Shown: piece by piece, positions 37,601-48,974 of the stretch
How the letters are laid out: each line of letters starts with the position of its first letter
Position numbering within the stretch: the first letter of the stretch is position 1
From: Alectoria sarmentosa
Taxonomy: Eukaryota; Ascomycota; Lecanoromycetes; Lecanorales; Parmeliaceae
Assembly (NCBI GenBank): GCA_009733775.1
Contig: WOGZ01000048.1
Coordinates: forward strand, 62,001-126,000
Reading direction: 5' to 3'
DNA: 64,000 nucleotides
The notes under the pieces: model-generated
Told to the model about the DNA's origin: nothing
What the model saw: the letters and a program-made list of their open reading frames with translations, nothing else
Databases searched by the model: none
Translations under genes and position numbers: made by a program

Positions 37601-39675
37601 AATAGGCCTTCAAAGCCTACATCAACAAGGGAGTGTTTTTTAAGCCCAATCCTATCAACAAGCCCTTCTGAAATAACATTCATATCAAACCCTTAATCCA
37701 CTTGCACGTAATGCTTCTCAAACTCAATCACGACATCCATGTTTAATTTCTTTATTAAACATGAAATCCTAAAGACCTTATCTTCATCAATCATACTACT
37801 TAAAAACTAAGTGTGACGAAAAACTACAACAAACACTTGTGACACCATACCAGCTGATTATTGAAATTGCTAAAATAAATTAAATTAATAAAATACTAAA
37901 TTCATATTGATCTGAGAAAAACTTCCTTATAAAACTTGCTGTGATTAAAATGTTGAAATAAACGATTAAAACTGAAATTAAATCGATTAAAATTGAAATA
38001 ACACTTCTTACTGTCCTACAACTTACTTCTTTAAATTACGCTTCTTTAAAACGCGAATACATAAACGCTTAAGCTTTTTACACATAACAAAAAACCAAAC
38101 TAACATATTCATTCAAATAATGTCGACCTTATTGTCCTTCAACACTTGACGAACGGAGACAGATAACTCATAACCCCCATTAATGTCATTAAACAAACTT
38201 ATCAAAGGCTGTAACTAAACAACCTTACCAACACGCTTTTACCCCTTACGTTTCTTTCGTTTTTTAAATGTTACTTGAAACTGATATAACTGTTAAGGTT
38301 ATGATACGATAAGCTATGATACCTATTAAAATATAACTAATTAAAATGCTTACATAACTTAAAAAAGGGCTACGAAAGACTACGACGATAAATTAAGATT
38401 TTAATATAATAAAAATTGAAGTGCTAACTATGTCGTCTTTGATCATTACAATAATGATAATCGCGATTGTGATAACTCCGATTCATCCTCGATAATAAAA
38501 ACCGAACGCTTACCAACAACTAAACCCTCTCCATAAAAGGCTTCGACAACACGAAATTCAAAAACAACTCTTCTCAAGCTCAAACCTGCTATCTTAAAAG
38601 ATAATAACTACACTCGCGAAATAAAATCGATATAAAAATCAACGAAAGAACTAATTGAAATATATATATTTGATTTTTATTCGCGAAAGCCTTCAACAAA
38701 CACTCCATAAACTTAAAAAGCACCGTCATAAACACCATAACTTGTTTAAACAAAATATGATTATAAATTATCATCAAATACTATCATTCTCAAATAAGAG
38801 CGTTTTTAAACAAATAAATCAACATTAATACAATCAATAACATTATAATTCTTAATACCACACTTCACATAAAGACGTTTATTCTTATCATACGACCAAA
38901 TCAAAATGCCATTAATTCAAAGGTTTTTCGAAATAACCCGATCAAACAAATCGTGAAATTGAGATGCTTCATATTTCCTAAATCTATCATTAACATTTTA
39001 ATTTTAACGAATAAAAGCCTGCTGCAATGAGCGAGACTGATAAAATGATCGACGACTAACAAAAGATTCAAATGAATATAAAGACTGTTGCTGCTGATGC
39101 CGCTGCTCATTAAACTTGTCCAAAACATAATAATCATATACATTTTCGAAGACAGATCAAGAACGAGGCTGATTAAAATCAAAAATGCTTGATTTAACTT
39201 AATATGAAATAAAAAATGCTTCAATTTGATGCTTCTGCAAATTCTTCTATGCTAAAATCTTATAATATTATAACTCGTCGTGTTTATGCTCCTCATCAAA
39301 CAATTTTTGAATCTCGATATTAATTCGACGTGTCTCCTCAACAAAATTATAAATCAATTTCAATAACCTATCAAAAGCAATCATTCCTCATATAACTTTT
39401 TTGCGAAACTTATTATCATTCAATCCTCGAATAAAGGCTTTTAAGATAATGTCCAACATAACAAATTCAAATAAATCAAAGACATCGATAACAAAACGGT
39501 CCTTTGCTTTAACACATATCATTAGATTTTGAACTCGCTTATAATACGCAAAAAATAACTCATCAAACTTCTAATATAACTCAAATAACTTTATATCAAA
39601 AAACATAAATGTTATTTCAACGGTCTTGATTGGAAATCTCTCACAAAACAATAACTTGAAAAAATCGACGATTAT

Positions 39676-40230
39676 TTAAATAAGATCATCCTCTGCTAAC
39701 AAGCGTATAGCATCGAGATATAACTCAACCCACTTAAATGTATCATTCGTCAATAACATATTAAAAGACTCGAGATAGATCGTAAAAAATATGATGTCAT
39801 CAACCCCTCTATACCCCTTCATTTCATGATCATATTTCTTAAGCCATTTACTTGCAACCACTCTTATTATATTTGAAAATATATTATAAAATGTGAAAAT
39901 AGAGCCTGTTTGTTGATAGGTCATAATAGATGTTATAAGGATAACACTTTTAAATCGATCTGAGGAAGGAAGCGTGTTTCGATAAGATGAAGACGACGAG
40001 TTCATAAAACTGAACTGCTTGCCGAAGGGTGAGGGAAGTTTATTGAATTCAAACACGTCAAGACGATAATAATAGGTAAGCTCTTTTAACAGGCTTCTGC
40101 TAGCCACAATTATACTGATGATAAAAACTTTGCTTGTAACAAGCTTCGAGATGATAACATCACGACTTGAGATGTTATAAAAGACTTTAAATAATAAGAG
40201 ACCTATTGCTAAGCTTATAGGCAGGAACAA
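39676..40230 (-). pseudogene. Gag-like remnant of the LTR element
   Basis: A 184-codon minus-strand frame next to the 5' LTR contains FTFYNIFSNIIRVVASKWLK and LTNDTFKWVELYLDAIRLL, a helical, aromatic composition like Gag capsid regions of fungal Gypsy elements. It lacks an initiating context and continues downstream only through stops. Position is the main support. Confidence 0.45.
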
Positions 40231-40412
40231 AGAAATTGGAAATTATATGATCAAGGGTAAAATGATTGTGATTGTTTAAATTAAATTGTGTAATTGGTTG
40301 AAAAGAGAGTGCTGCAAAAGGCTTTGGTAGGCTTATAACGACGATTTGTAACGACTGATTGACTATAACAAGGGAATAACGATCTCTTTTCAAGGTCATT
40401 TGTAAGTTTCTT

Positions 40413-40559
40413 TGATATCGCCACGAAAGATGATAAACGAAGAATTCGTAGTGGGTAGCAAAGGATGATGAATTCTCTGAAACCTCCCGCAGGAGATATG
40501 GTAGCTAACTATGTTAAATAAGGCCTAGTTGCCTAAGGCTTCCCCGTTACACCTTCCCA
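40413..40559 (-). repeat. 5' LTR (element orientation)
   Basis: Direct repeat of 33191-33334 with transitions only over most of its length. Confidence 0.8.
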
Positions 40560-40566
40560 TTATACG

Positions 40567-40599
40567 AGCGCTGTGCAAGACTTTCGGTGCCCACCTCCG
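40567..40599 (-). repeat. Solo copy of the mariner-like terminal sequence
   Basis: On the minus strand it reads CGGAGGTGGGCACCGAAAGT, close to both ends of the 25497-27347 relic, and lies 7 bp beyond the LTR. It marks the edge of a second, probably interrupted or truncated, copy. Confidence 0.55.
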
Positions 40600-41131
40600 T
40601 GTATGTCACATATTGGAATTAGGATAAAAAAGAGTGCGAATGAATAATGAAAGGTAAATTGAATCTTGTTGTACATTTCAAGTTCTTTTCTCTTACGATC
40701 AGTATACAGTCATTTTCTTGGAAGAGAAAAACTTTGGTGAGCGTGACGGGGAATCTTCGGGGTGCGGATAGACTGAATACCAATATTGCTGTAGTAGGGT
40801 CCAAACCCTAACCATAATCTACAGCTGATTCATTGCCTCGGTTCAAGTGAAGCATGGCAGAATTCATTTCAAGGTATCCTGCTCTATCGCTACTGTGCTG
40901 TCACTTCGTAAGAAAAATCTCATGCTCAGTCATCGCCCCCTAAACGAAGAATGCCCTGCCGGAATGCCATGCCGCTAATCGCTTACTGTATTACGAAAGA
41001 CGCAGGGCGTGAGCCGAAGAAATGTAGTGTAATGATCCACAAACGCCCGCTACCGTGTGCTAGAGCTTCAAGCTCCCGCCGCATGCGATTAGCCTCAACG
41101 TGTAGGCTCAGATATCACTTCCTTGCCTCTC
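40600..41131. other. Intergenic, no supported gene
   Basis: Normal-GC sequence returns here. It is the 3' flank of the small Ser-rich gene; no coding region is supported. Confidence 0.5.
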
Positions 41132-41588
41132 CTATCGGTAGTAAGATGAATTCGGATAGTACCTCTCATCCCTCTCTTTTTGGCATGATAGAGGCTTCTT
41201 CTTGGGCTGGCGGTCGTCTAATAGACTGTTGGGGTAGTAGCGTTGGTCGGATGTCTTGGACCTTCCTTCGTCTCGCGACGAGGAGCCGTGACTGATCGAA
41301 AGCGGTATCTTGTCCGAATTCGAAGACCGGCTAGATTTGCTGCTCGAGGACTTGCTGGAGTATCCGGAGCGCGGCTCACTTAATGTAGTGGCGTATCTTG
41401 GATCGAGGTTTCTCTCGTTGTACCTGGCGGAGTCGTAGGTGGCGTGTTGTTTGGAGTCTGTGAACCTTGGTTAGGGACAATGCTGCGGCATCAGGTAGGA
41501 GATACATACCGGACTGGCAGGACAGAGGGATTTTGCCTGAAGAGTAGGACGAGGTTGAGCGGCTTGATTGGCCTGACCGAGACATCAT
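41132..41588 (-). CDS. Short Ser/Lys/Tyr-rich protein with internal repeats, function unknown
   Basis: Two minus-strand exons, 41588-41510 and 41457-41132, separated by a 52-nt intron (GTATGT...CACAG, with CTAAC), encode 134 residues. The second exon is open for 108 codons yet has no ATG near its beginning, so it is visible only after splicing. The start is a double ATG (MMSRSGQSSRSTSSYSSG). The protein is low-complexity, basic and Ser-rich and repeats two small motifs: KIPLS (SGKIPLSC, SDKIPLSI, with KKPLSC) and RYYPNS (DQRYYPNSLL, DERYYPNSSY). No membrane segment or known domain. It is probably an intrinsically disordered protein. Confidence 0.68.
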
Positions 41589-43625
41589 GGATGTCGCTGA
41601 TAAAGGCCAGGTCTTGTATGTATTGGGTATGATGCTGAGCGGAGTGGGGGGGTTTTGGCTCAGATCCTCTGGCCGTGGTGGGCAGACAAAGAGATGGTAC
41701 CGTTTTGGATCCAACTGGAGTATGTGGAATAAGCAATGAATTGGGAATGCTAGGCCTGAAGAGGAATGGGAGGGTTGGTCTTCAGGGGAATTGGAACGAG
41801 CGCCTAAAGGAGACAGCGCGTGAGGAGCCTCAAGAAGACTGCTTCGAGTGTAGGATTGAATACAATTGATCCAGATTCTGAGTCACAATGGAGAGTTGGC
41901 ACACTGAATTGACTGATGCAGGTGAAAAAAGGGAAGAGGAGAGGAATTGTAGAGAATTGGCTACTTATATCTGGATGTTTCACGGCGTGGTCGGTATGAG
42001 CAATTTTCAGTAGTCGTCAGCGGTGCCCCAGCCAAGTACATGCTGCCTAATTGGCATGGCGGAAAGACCGTTACACCCTTGGCACTTGTATCAGGATATC
42101 AAGGCACCCATCCTAAAAGGGTTAAGCGCGAGGCAGCAATCCACTAAGACAGACCGGAGAAAATAGAAAACAAGAGTCACTTGGAAAATGGTGGAGACAC
42201 AGGGGCTTAAGAGTCATTTGAGGCCTTCTGACGGTCGGCTGTGTCCGATATATGTTAGATACTGGATGTGGTTGGGTGCTTGCAGGTGAGGCTCGTTTGA
42301 ACGCTTATCGGCGCCTGTGCCCCTGCAAGGCACAGTGTTTGCAGATGGTCATTGAGACTTCTGATTTGATGGACTTGACCGATGAACTCAATCAGGGTGT
42401 TCCTGCAGCCTAGTAGGGCAAGGTAGAAGCATCATGATGTAGTAGATTTCTGAGTAGAGACCAGAGCGGCACTCCAAGCTCCCAGCCACGCACCGCAGTC
42501 CATGAAACGAAGGGTCGTAGATGGAGGCTATACAGGGAAAGTTGTTCGCTGTGAGCTCAGCCCACGGTTCAGCGGCGATGAGTAGGCGTGCAGGCATGTA
42601 GACATGTGAGCGATGGTGAACTAGAAAAGAGCTGAAGAGGCGGAGTTGTGCCCGCTGCGCCAAGACTTATCGCCAGGCAGATCGGGAGTCACAACGATGA
42701 CTCGTTACGTTGTGATTTATGTGCGGGATTAAAACAAATGTTTTTTTCGCCGGCAATGAACTTTGAACATAGCAATTGGAGGACTTGGAAGCATACCACC
42801 TTGCGTCTTACATGGTAACACCTCCAGTGTTCACCAAAGAGACAAAAGTCATCGCTGACTGTGTCCTGGCTCAAGTACACATAGTGTAATTCGTGCAGGA
42901 CACCAATCAGCTAGGTCACATTACAAAGCCGCACCGATCAAACGTTGTAAATCCATTATCCACCAATACACACGATCTTTCCGCCTGCCAAAAGGCTCCG
43001 CTGATGTTATAACTCAAAACGTGACCGCACCAATCACAGGGCGTGCGGCTTTTACGAGTGGTACGTTATGCTCCCCGCGTGCAAAACCAATTGGTGGCAC
43101 GGCAACATGCATGAGACCTCCGGGATTAGATCTTACATACCACCTACGTGCTATTTCTGTCAGAGCCTCATTATGCACCTAGGTATAGGCGCAGGCGCAT
43201 GCACTTCTTTTTCGTTTCAGCGTTCATGTTTATCCATTGTCGCGTAGCATGGTAGAGTTGCATGAGAACTGGGCCCCGCGGCTACAATTAGATCATGTGA
43301 AAAAATAGATCATTCTTTTCTTAGCTCTATCATTATACGAGCCCATGTAATCATCGCTTGCTTTTCCTGAGTATTTTCAATTTAATATAGATTTTCAAAT
43401 CTCTGCATGCTGACGAACCCATCACTGGCGTCTTTGCAAAAGAGCATGTTTTGGCAGTCCCGATTTCCGTCCCTTTCCCCACGTCTGCTTCAATTATTTT
43501 GTTTCATCATCTTTTCGTGCCTGTTCATTTGTGATGTATCCTCAGAAAATGTTTCGAAATTTGTTTCGTGGACCGAGGTGCAACTGATCGATAGCGTTGT
43601 CCAACGATTGTAGCCAAGGTATGGC
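41589..43625. other. Long intergenic region, nothing recognised
   Basis: About 2 kb of mixed composition between two minus-strand genes. The short frames have no family resemblance, start context or splicing support. No repeats were noticed. Confidence 0.45.
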
Positions 43626-45121
43626 TCAGCGAGGCGCACCACTCACGTTGTTTACGTTGCCCAAGAAGACAACCAATACAGCGCAGTAACTACCACGCCA
43701 CAAATTGTTAGGTTGCGATACAGATAAGTACGCTTGTCTTGCAGCTGCAGGTATGCTCTGGTGACAAACGGGCAGAGGCACTCACCCTGCGGATGCAGCC
43801 ACGATCTCATGCCGTTTCGCCTTCGTGAATCCCGTGAGAGCAGCAGAGAATACAAGGGTAAAAACAAGGACTACGCCAATAGTGTCCGGGCTCGTTGCAA
43901 TGGTACCCTCGATGGAGAATTTGTATAGAAGCCAGATCGGAACCACAAGGAGCGCCAAGACTATGGTGGTGATGATCATGGTCACGCAAGTGGATATGCG
44001 GTTGCGGTCGTAGTAGTGGATGCTATCATCGTCGGTCTTCTCTCTAGTTTCCTGTTGATTTGTTGTTATTAGACGACGGATTGTAGAGTGAAGACTTGCT
44101 ACTAACTTCAGTGCAGAACAGGAACTATCATCGGAAGTTAGCACCCTGTCGAGTAAACACCATCCTGATAACGCGTACCTTTATGAGCCCACACCGTAGG
44201 ACTTTCAAGGTCCGCTCAAGAAGTCCGTCTAGCCAAGCATGCTCCCTACCAGGTCTCAAGGTCACCAGATCTTCTTTTTCATATATGAACCCCATCTCTT
44301 CCTCGAAAAGTTGGCCGCCATCATTCTCCATGAAGTGTAGAACGCTGCGATAGTCTCGATTCGACGGCCTTTCCAGAGCTTTCAGCTGCTGGGCCTTGAT
44401 AAGCAACTCCGCTAAGAACTATGTCAGTCGGAAGCTCAGGATCAGTCCAGAATTGCCGCTTACCATATTCAAGAGCTAGCTTCTCGAGCTTCTCTATCAG
44501 CTGGACTCGTGATTGCCCTTGCCAGGCCAATGGTATGTCGTTTCCTCGGTCAGCATCCAGCGAACGTGACTGAAGATACTGTCCATTATTGTCGTCCCTA
44601 TCTGTCTTGTCCATGCCGAGTAGTAAGGCTTCCATACTGCTCATCTCGTCCTGTTTGGAGAGCAGTAGCCGGGAATATACGGTTCCAAATCTCCGGTATA
44701 CCATGAATGAATCATCACTATCCAGGAATCGAGAGATCCGGGGGAAACCGACAGGATAATCTTGGACTGGAGCCGTCAATTGGAATTTATGATTTGGAGT
44801 TTCCCATCGACTCACGTTTCCGTATCTTAACCTTGGACAAGGGGCCGTGTACGTGAAGGGTTGGGCCCGTCCACCGTTTGCGGCCTAACCTAAGAAGACG
44901 GATTGCTGTTGCAATCTTAAAATTGACTAATTTAGATCAGACTTCTTATAGTGTCACTTTGGCAGTCAATACCAACACCGAGTATAATAGCTAGCCTTCT
45001 CCTTTGATGTTTTATCTGTGTCCGTGCTTTCTGTAAGTCTTTCTTTGCAACTGACTTCTGAAACAGGCGTAAGTTCTTGATGACCCTTTTCTAATTCACT
45101 TGCTCTGTCATTGGATGCCAT
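43626..45121 (-). CDS. DUF6594 membrane protein, seven exons
   Basis: Exons 45121-44979, 44889-44816, 44766-44464, 44411-44179, 44124-44107, 44051-43786 and 43689-43626 join in frame to 366 residues. After a charged N-terminus (MASNDRASELEKGHQELTP) comes the DUF6594 pattern: GFPRISRFLDSDDSFMVYRR, LLLSKQDEMSSMEALL, QLIEKLEKLALEYAELLIKA and REHAWLDGLLERTLKVL. Two or three membrane helices follow (CVTMIITTIVLALLVVPIWL; TIGVVLVFTLVFSAALTGF; YCAVLVVFLGNV), the usual DUF6594 C-terminus. Exon 5 is only 18 nt. The fourth acceptor is chosen at TTCTTAG, not ACATAG, because only this keeps frame. The family is common in fungi and uncharacterised. Confidence 0.88.
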
Positions 45122-45333
45122 AATTTGATATATATAAGATGGTGGTTGATATACCAAATCTTCGCTGGGTCGTACAAGTTATATGCTTCAGATCAAAAGT
45201 GTGAACCACTGTGTTGCTTCCCCTGTGTGACGCACCTTGTACGCCCAGTTTATAAGGGTCAACTGGAATCTGTATTTCACTGTACCGAGAAGTTGGCACC
45301 GATTAAGAAAGGCGTCATGCATGTCCCCCCACT

Positions 45334-45528
45334 TCAGCCGAGCCTCGTCTCCTCCGCTTCTTCAGGCAGCGCGTTGTGGTGACAATCTTTGAGCGTGTAC
45401 ATCCAGTTTTTTTTCTCTTCATCGTATCTGGCGCTCACGACGTGTACGTCATACACAAGGATGTCTTGGTCATTCTTTTTCCTGACCTTCTTGCCATCAG
45501 GATATTTTCGCGGACGCTGAATTCTCAT
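45334..45528 (-). CDS. Small basic protein, function unknown
   Basis: From the ATG at 45528, 64 residues follow: a basic, Lys/Arg-rich start (RPRKYPDGKKVRKKND), then VYDVHVVSARYDEEKKNWMY and TLKDCHHNALPEEAEETRLG. The second half reads like a small beta-barrel of the chromo/Tudor or SH3 type (the 'W-Y-LKD' pattern), but this is only an impression. It lies 212 bp upstream of the DUF6594 start, same strand. It might be an exon of a larger gene. Confidence 0.42.
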   Translation of the reverse strand: MRIQRPRKYPDGKKVRKKNDQDILVYDVHVVSARYDEEKKNWMYTLKDCHHNALPEEAEETRLG

Positions 45529-45603
45529 GTCAAATTCCAGCAATCACGCCATTGTAGCCTTGTATATTTACCTTCGGGATGGTTGCAGATTTCTTCCTAT
45601 TCG

Positions 45604-45639
45604 CATCTGCTCTGCTATCCGGATCTGCTCTGCTATCCG
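45604..45639. repeat. Perfect tandem duplication of an 18-bp unit
   Basis: ATCTGCTCTGCTATCCGG occurs twice in direct succession. Confidence 0.95.
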
Positions 45640-45734
45640 GTTTGTGGATGACTGGTGGTGGGGGGACCGGCCTGGCGGGATCATTCTAGGCGACGTTAGT
45701 CAATCCGTCCCCGCGACTATGTACCTAGAGAAGC

Positions 45735-47013
45735 TTACAAAGGCTTGCGGGTTTTGTTCAGTCATGATGGTTCTGGAAAGCCTAGCGATCGAATCTAGTA
45801 CTCGCGCCGTACGGCCGTGGGATTGGAGGCGTAGAGTGCCCTTAGTTATAAGGCCAGCCTTTCACGTCTGCTTTATCATGAGGCTCTGCGTTGTTGATGA
45901 TTCTCCTTATCAACAGGCAATTGATCTAGGCGTTTTCACCATATCGATCCAATCAACTGTGCAGGCTCATATGCAGGGCAGCGGTTGAGGGTGTAGGGGT
46001 TTTCTGTCTGATTGGTCAGTCGATCTGAACAGCAAAGAGACAGCCTCGTAGCCTTCCAGAAACTGGGAACCCCGCACGTGGGGTCTGACAACCGTACAGC
46101 TTCGTGGGACAGCTTCTACGCTTGCTGTTAGCGGAGCTGGCAAACATGGGGCTCATCTCTTTTTAATATGAGCATGAACTGCGCATCGCCGAGTTCGCGG
46201 TCTTTGAGCGAAGGAGGGGCAGAGTGCCTCCGGATCTGGATTGCGAAGAGATCATCATAGTAACAAGGCGTCAAGGCATAATCCGAAGACGCCTCACTGC
46301 TATTGTAGCACGAGGCTAATTTTGATCATGACAGCAATGACTGATTGTGTACACCCATACGACAATGGCATAGTCTTGCTCTGTGCATCCATTGCGTCTT
46401 CTCGACTTGGCGTATAGAGCGAATTAAGCTAGTTCATGAACGAGCCCACAGCTGCGCCATCTGATTTACTACTCTGATTAGTCATGCAAGTGCCTCTTGT
46501 GCCCCTGGAGTTCCGAACATGGAAGACAATAGCAGGTCTCCGCTCACGAAAATGTCAGGCGTCATGGTCAACTCCAAGCCCTAGCTTTTCGGTCTACAGG
46601 AGGTCTTTGACCCACATCTGCCCTTCTATCCGGGTTCGAGGGTCCTGAATTATTGGGATCTGGTATATTGAAATCCGAGTTTTGAGGTTCGTTCGGGGCT
46701 ATGTTCAGTGCTATTCTACTAATACTAAAGCTTCTAGGCAGCTTCGAGAGTCCTGAGAGCCTTGTTCGTCCATGATGGGAGTCTTGGAAAGCCTAGTGAC
46801 AGCGACTAGTAGCAACGGCGCTTTATGGGATTGTAGGCTTTAGCCTTGTCAACTAACGCCCGATTTGCCTCCTCGTTAGTATGAATCTTTCTTGTCCGAA
46901 AGCAATGCAATTAGGCATTTTCGTCTAATTCAATCTTATCAATGACGCAGATCGAAAAGCCGGGAAATTTTTAAGGTGCCCTGATTAGTCGTATGATTGG
47001 CAAATGGAGATCC
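45735..47013 (+). repeat. Two diverged direct copies (about 45735-46012 and 46745-47013)
   Basis: Both copies contain a TGGAAAGCCTAG block, a short GGGATTG-GGC block, a GGC(G/A)TTTTC block and an end with CTGATTGG or ATGATTGG. The two are in the same order and direction about 1 kb apart. The end block also recurs at about 53240-53316. This reads as old dispersed-repeat relics. No gene is supported from 45544 to 47413. Confidence 0.4.
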
Positions 47014-47413
47014 ATGGATGATGCAGTATCAGATCCTGTGGTCAGAAATACGGGACTTGACTCCAAAGACACCTTAAGCGCAACTTTCCGTGTGGTGCAC
47101 GAGTGAGGCTGAGTACATTTCGGTCACGAAATATTCCCGGACCTCACCAAAACAGTGCGTATACGTGTGACCCAGCCGGACTTCACAACCCCGAAGACAT
47201 GCACAGCACAAGGCTGATGCTGACGTCGGGTGGTATGGCATACACTGCACACCCGTATAGCCACGGCATAGCCTAGTTCCGTGCAAGGAATTCTTTTAAA
47301 AGGAGGCGCGCATGGTGTGGTTGGTCAAGCTGATAAATGAGCGAACGACCGCTCTCTATTACATACTGCTCGGATTAGATTCGCAGACCTCTCGTAACAC
47401 TCTTGGTACAAAC

Positions 47414-48974
47414 ATGGATGACGACACTAGGTCTCCACTGGCTATGAATCCTGCGATCAACCTGCCGCCAGAACCTTCCACTGTCAATTACGAAGCCCAA
47501 GATGAAAGAGTTGATTCTGAATACCAAGTCCTTTGGAGCGACATCATGGACGAGGGAGATTACAAGAATTCTTCCCGATATACAAATGTTGAGGTACTTC
47601 TCTTATGCTGGGCAGCGAATTGCGACGACTTAACCATCAAAGACGAAGTTGGCAGGCTTAAAAGGACTTTCGAGGATCGTTTCAATTACAACGCTCGGCT
47701 TGAATATTTGGAAGCAAGCACGAAGCAGACGCTACAGGTGCAAGTCAACAAAATTGTGGCTAATTTTGTCGGCTCTCACGATGACCGAAACACTTTACTT
47801 ATAGTATACTACGCTGGTCATGGAAAACCAGGTAATTACTATGGAAGTCTGGAGTTCTTTGGGTCAGTTGAACATAGCCGCAGACCTCCCAATGACTGAT
47901 GGTAGTAGGCAACTTTCGGAAAACGATCGACAGAAGCGCCTGGATACACTTGTGTGGAACAAGACAGAGAAGCTTTTGATGGACGCTGGAGCGGACGTCT
48001 TGGAGATTTTTGACTGGTATTGCCCTCCTGCATTCCACTCCTGCATGCTGGCAAGCCGCCGTTGACGAGTAACCAAGCTGCTACGCTGGGAACTTGAGCC
48101 TCACCAGAGGGGAAAATAGGTCAGTGAAGCCAGCTTTGACGAGGACGCGGTTCCGTGATTGACTGTGCACAGACTTTTCGAGTTTCTGGGAGCCACCAAA
48201 GAAATGGCCACGACACCGGTGCCCGGGAAAGACTCATTCACTTCAGCCCTTATATACGCACTAGAGAGTTTAGCCGAGGAGAAAGGTAGATTCACAACAG
48301 TGGAACTCCTCAGAAAGATCAAGCTTCATGCACCCGACTTTCCCAAAGATCAGACTCCGGTGCTTTCCGACCGGAAAGATGATGTCCTAGCAGGTCGTAT
48401 AATGCTTCATCCACTCCACAAACCCCAGAAAGATGGCTCAGCAACAGAGTTATCCTCGGAAGGGAATACCAATCTGAATCCTTTTAAACGGCACACCGTT
48501 ACATTGCATTTTGACTTCGGCGACCAACCTGCACCTGCACATGTTGAGATGCTCGGCCGGCAGTTGAATCAAGTCTTTGAGAGGTTCACCCTTGGCGTAC
48601 ATCGGGTGCGCTGGGGAGGGATGAAACGATCATTGGCCGCTCGTGCTATTGGAAGCTTTCGGGCCGCCGGCTTGAAACGAAATCGGCGCGCGAGCATGGA
48701 ATCACGGGAAGTTGCATTGGATGACGGCTCCTCGGAATCGCGATCAGTTGAAGATAATTTAGCCCTCCTCACGCCCTCTCCGTCCAACGGGGACTCACCA
48801 CGCCTGATGGAATTTACAGAGACAGGCAGCATAGTTATCAATCCACCCAATCTCAGCGCGATATCTCTTTCCAAGTCGTTGGAACTAGTTGAGGAATGCG
48901 AGGGCCACATAGAAGACCAGGGAAGACTGCATAAGAAGCAAAGGTCAGGTGTAGACAGGAGAGATTCTTCATGA
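47414..48974 (+). CDS. Caspase-like protease (C14 family) with an uncharacterised C-terminal half
   Basis: Exons 47414-47862, 47906-48016, 48078-48119 and 48173-48974 join to 467 residues. Residues about 55-250 form a caspase-like fold. LLIVYYAGHG carries the catalytic His (H136). After two splice events VLEIFDCCYAG carries the nucleophile (C188, pattern D-x-C-x-x-G). Only splicing restores this motif, because the unspliced frame reads WYCPP instead. SALIYALESLAEEKGRFTT lies in the later part of the domain. The C-terminal half is polar, with a run of basic residues (LKRNRRASMESRE) and Ser-rich segments, and matches no family I know. Fungal proteins of this type take part in regulated cell death or NLR-linked signalling; its own function is inferred. 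Intron 1 is 43 nt. Confidence 0.85.

Larger units (their letters stand above)
33191..40559 (-). mobile_element. LTR retrotransposon relic (Ty3/Gypsy-like), RIP-degraded
   Basis: Direct repeats of 144 and 147 bp (33191-33334 and 40413-40559) enclose about 7.1 kb of extremely AT-rich DNA. On the minus strand each repeat starts TGGGAAGG and ends TATCA or CGTATCA, the TG...CA form of LTRs. Minus-strand remnants are in the retrotransposon order: a gag-like region near the 40.4-kb LTR, a zinc-knuckle-like CG..KN...DC trace near 38.85 kb, and an integrase region near the other LTR. All are riddled with stops. Over the right-hand 120 bp the two LTRs differ only by transitions, as RIP produces. I found no matching target duplication. 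Gypsy assignment rests on integrase at the 3' end of pol and is provisional. Confidence 0.8.

Noticed and set aside
43407..43613. Plus-strand frame with a hydrophobic segment below the DUF6594 gene
   Set aside because: It has an ATG but no splice or family support, and it lies just past the 3' end of the opposite gene.
46630..46660. GGGTTCGAGGGTCC resembling a tRNA B box
   Set aside because: No A box, no acceptor stem and no cloverleaf around it.
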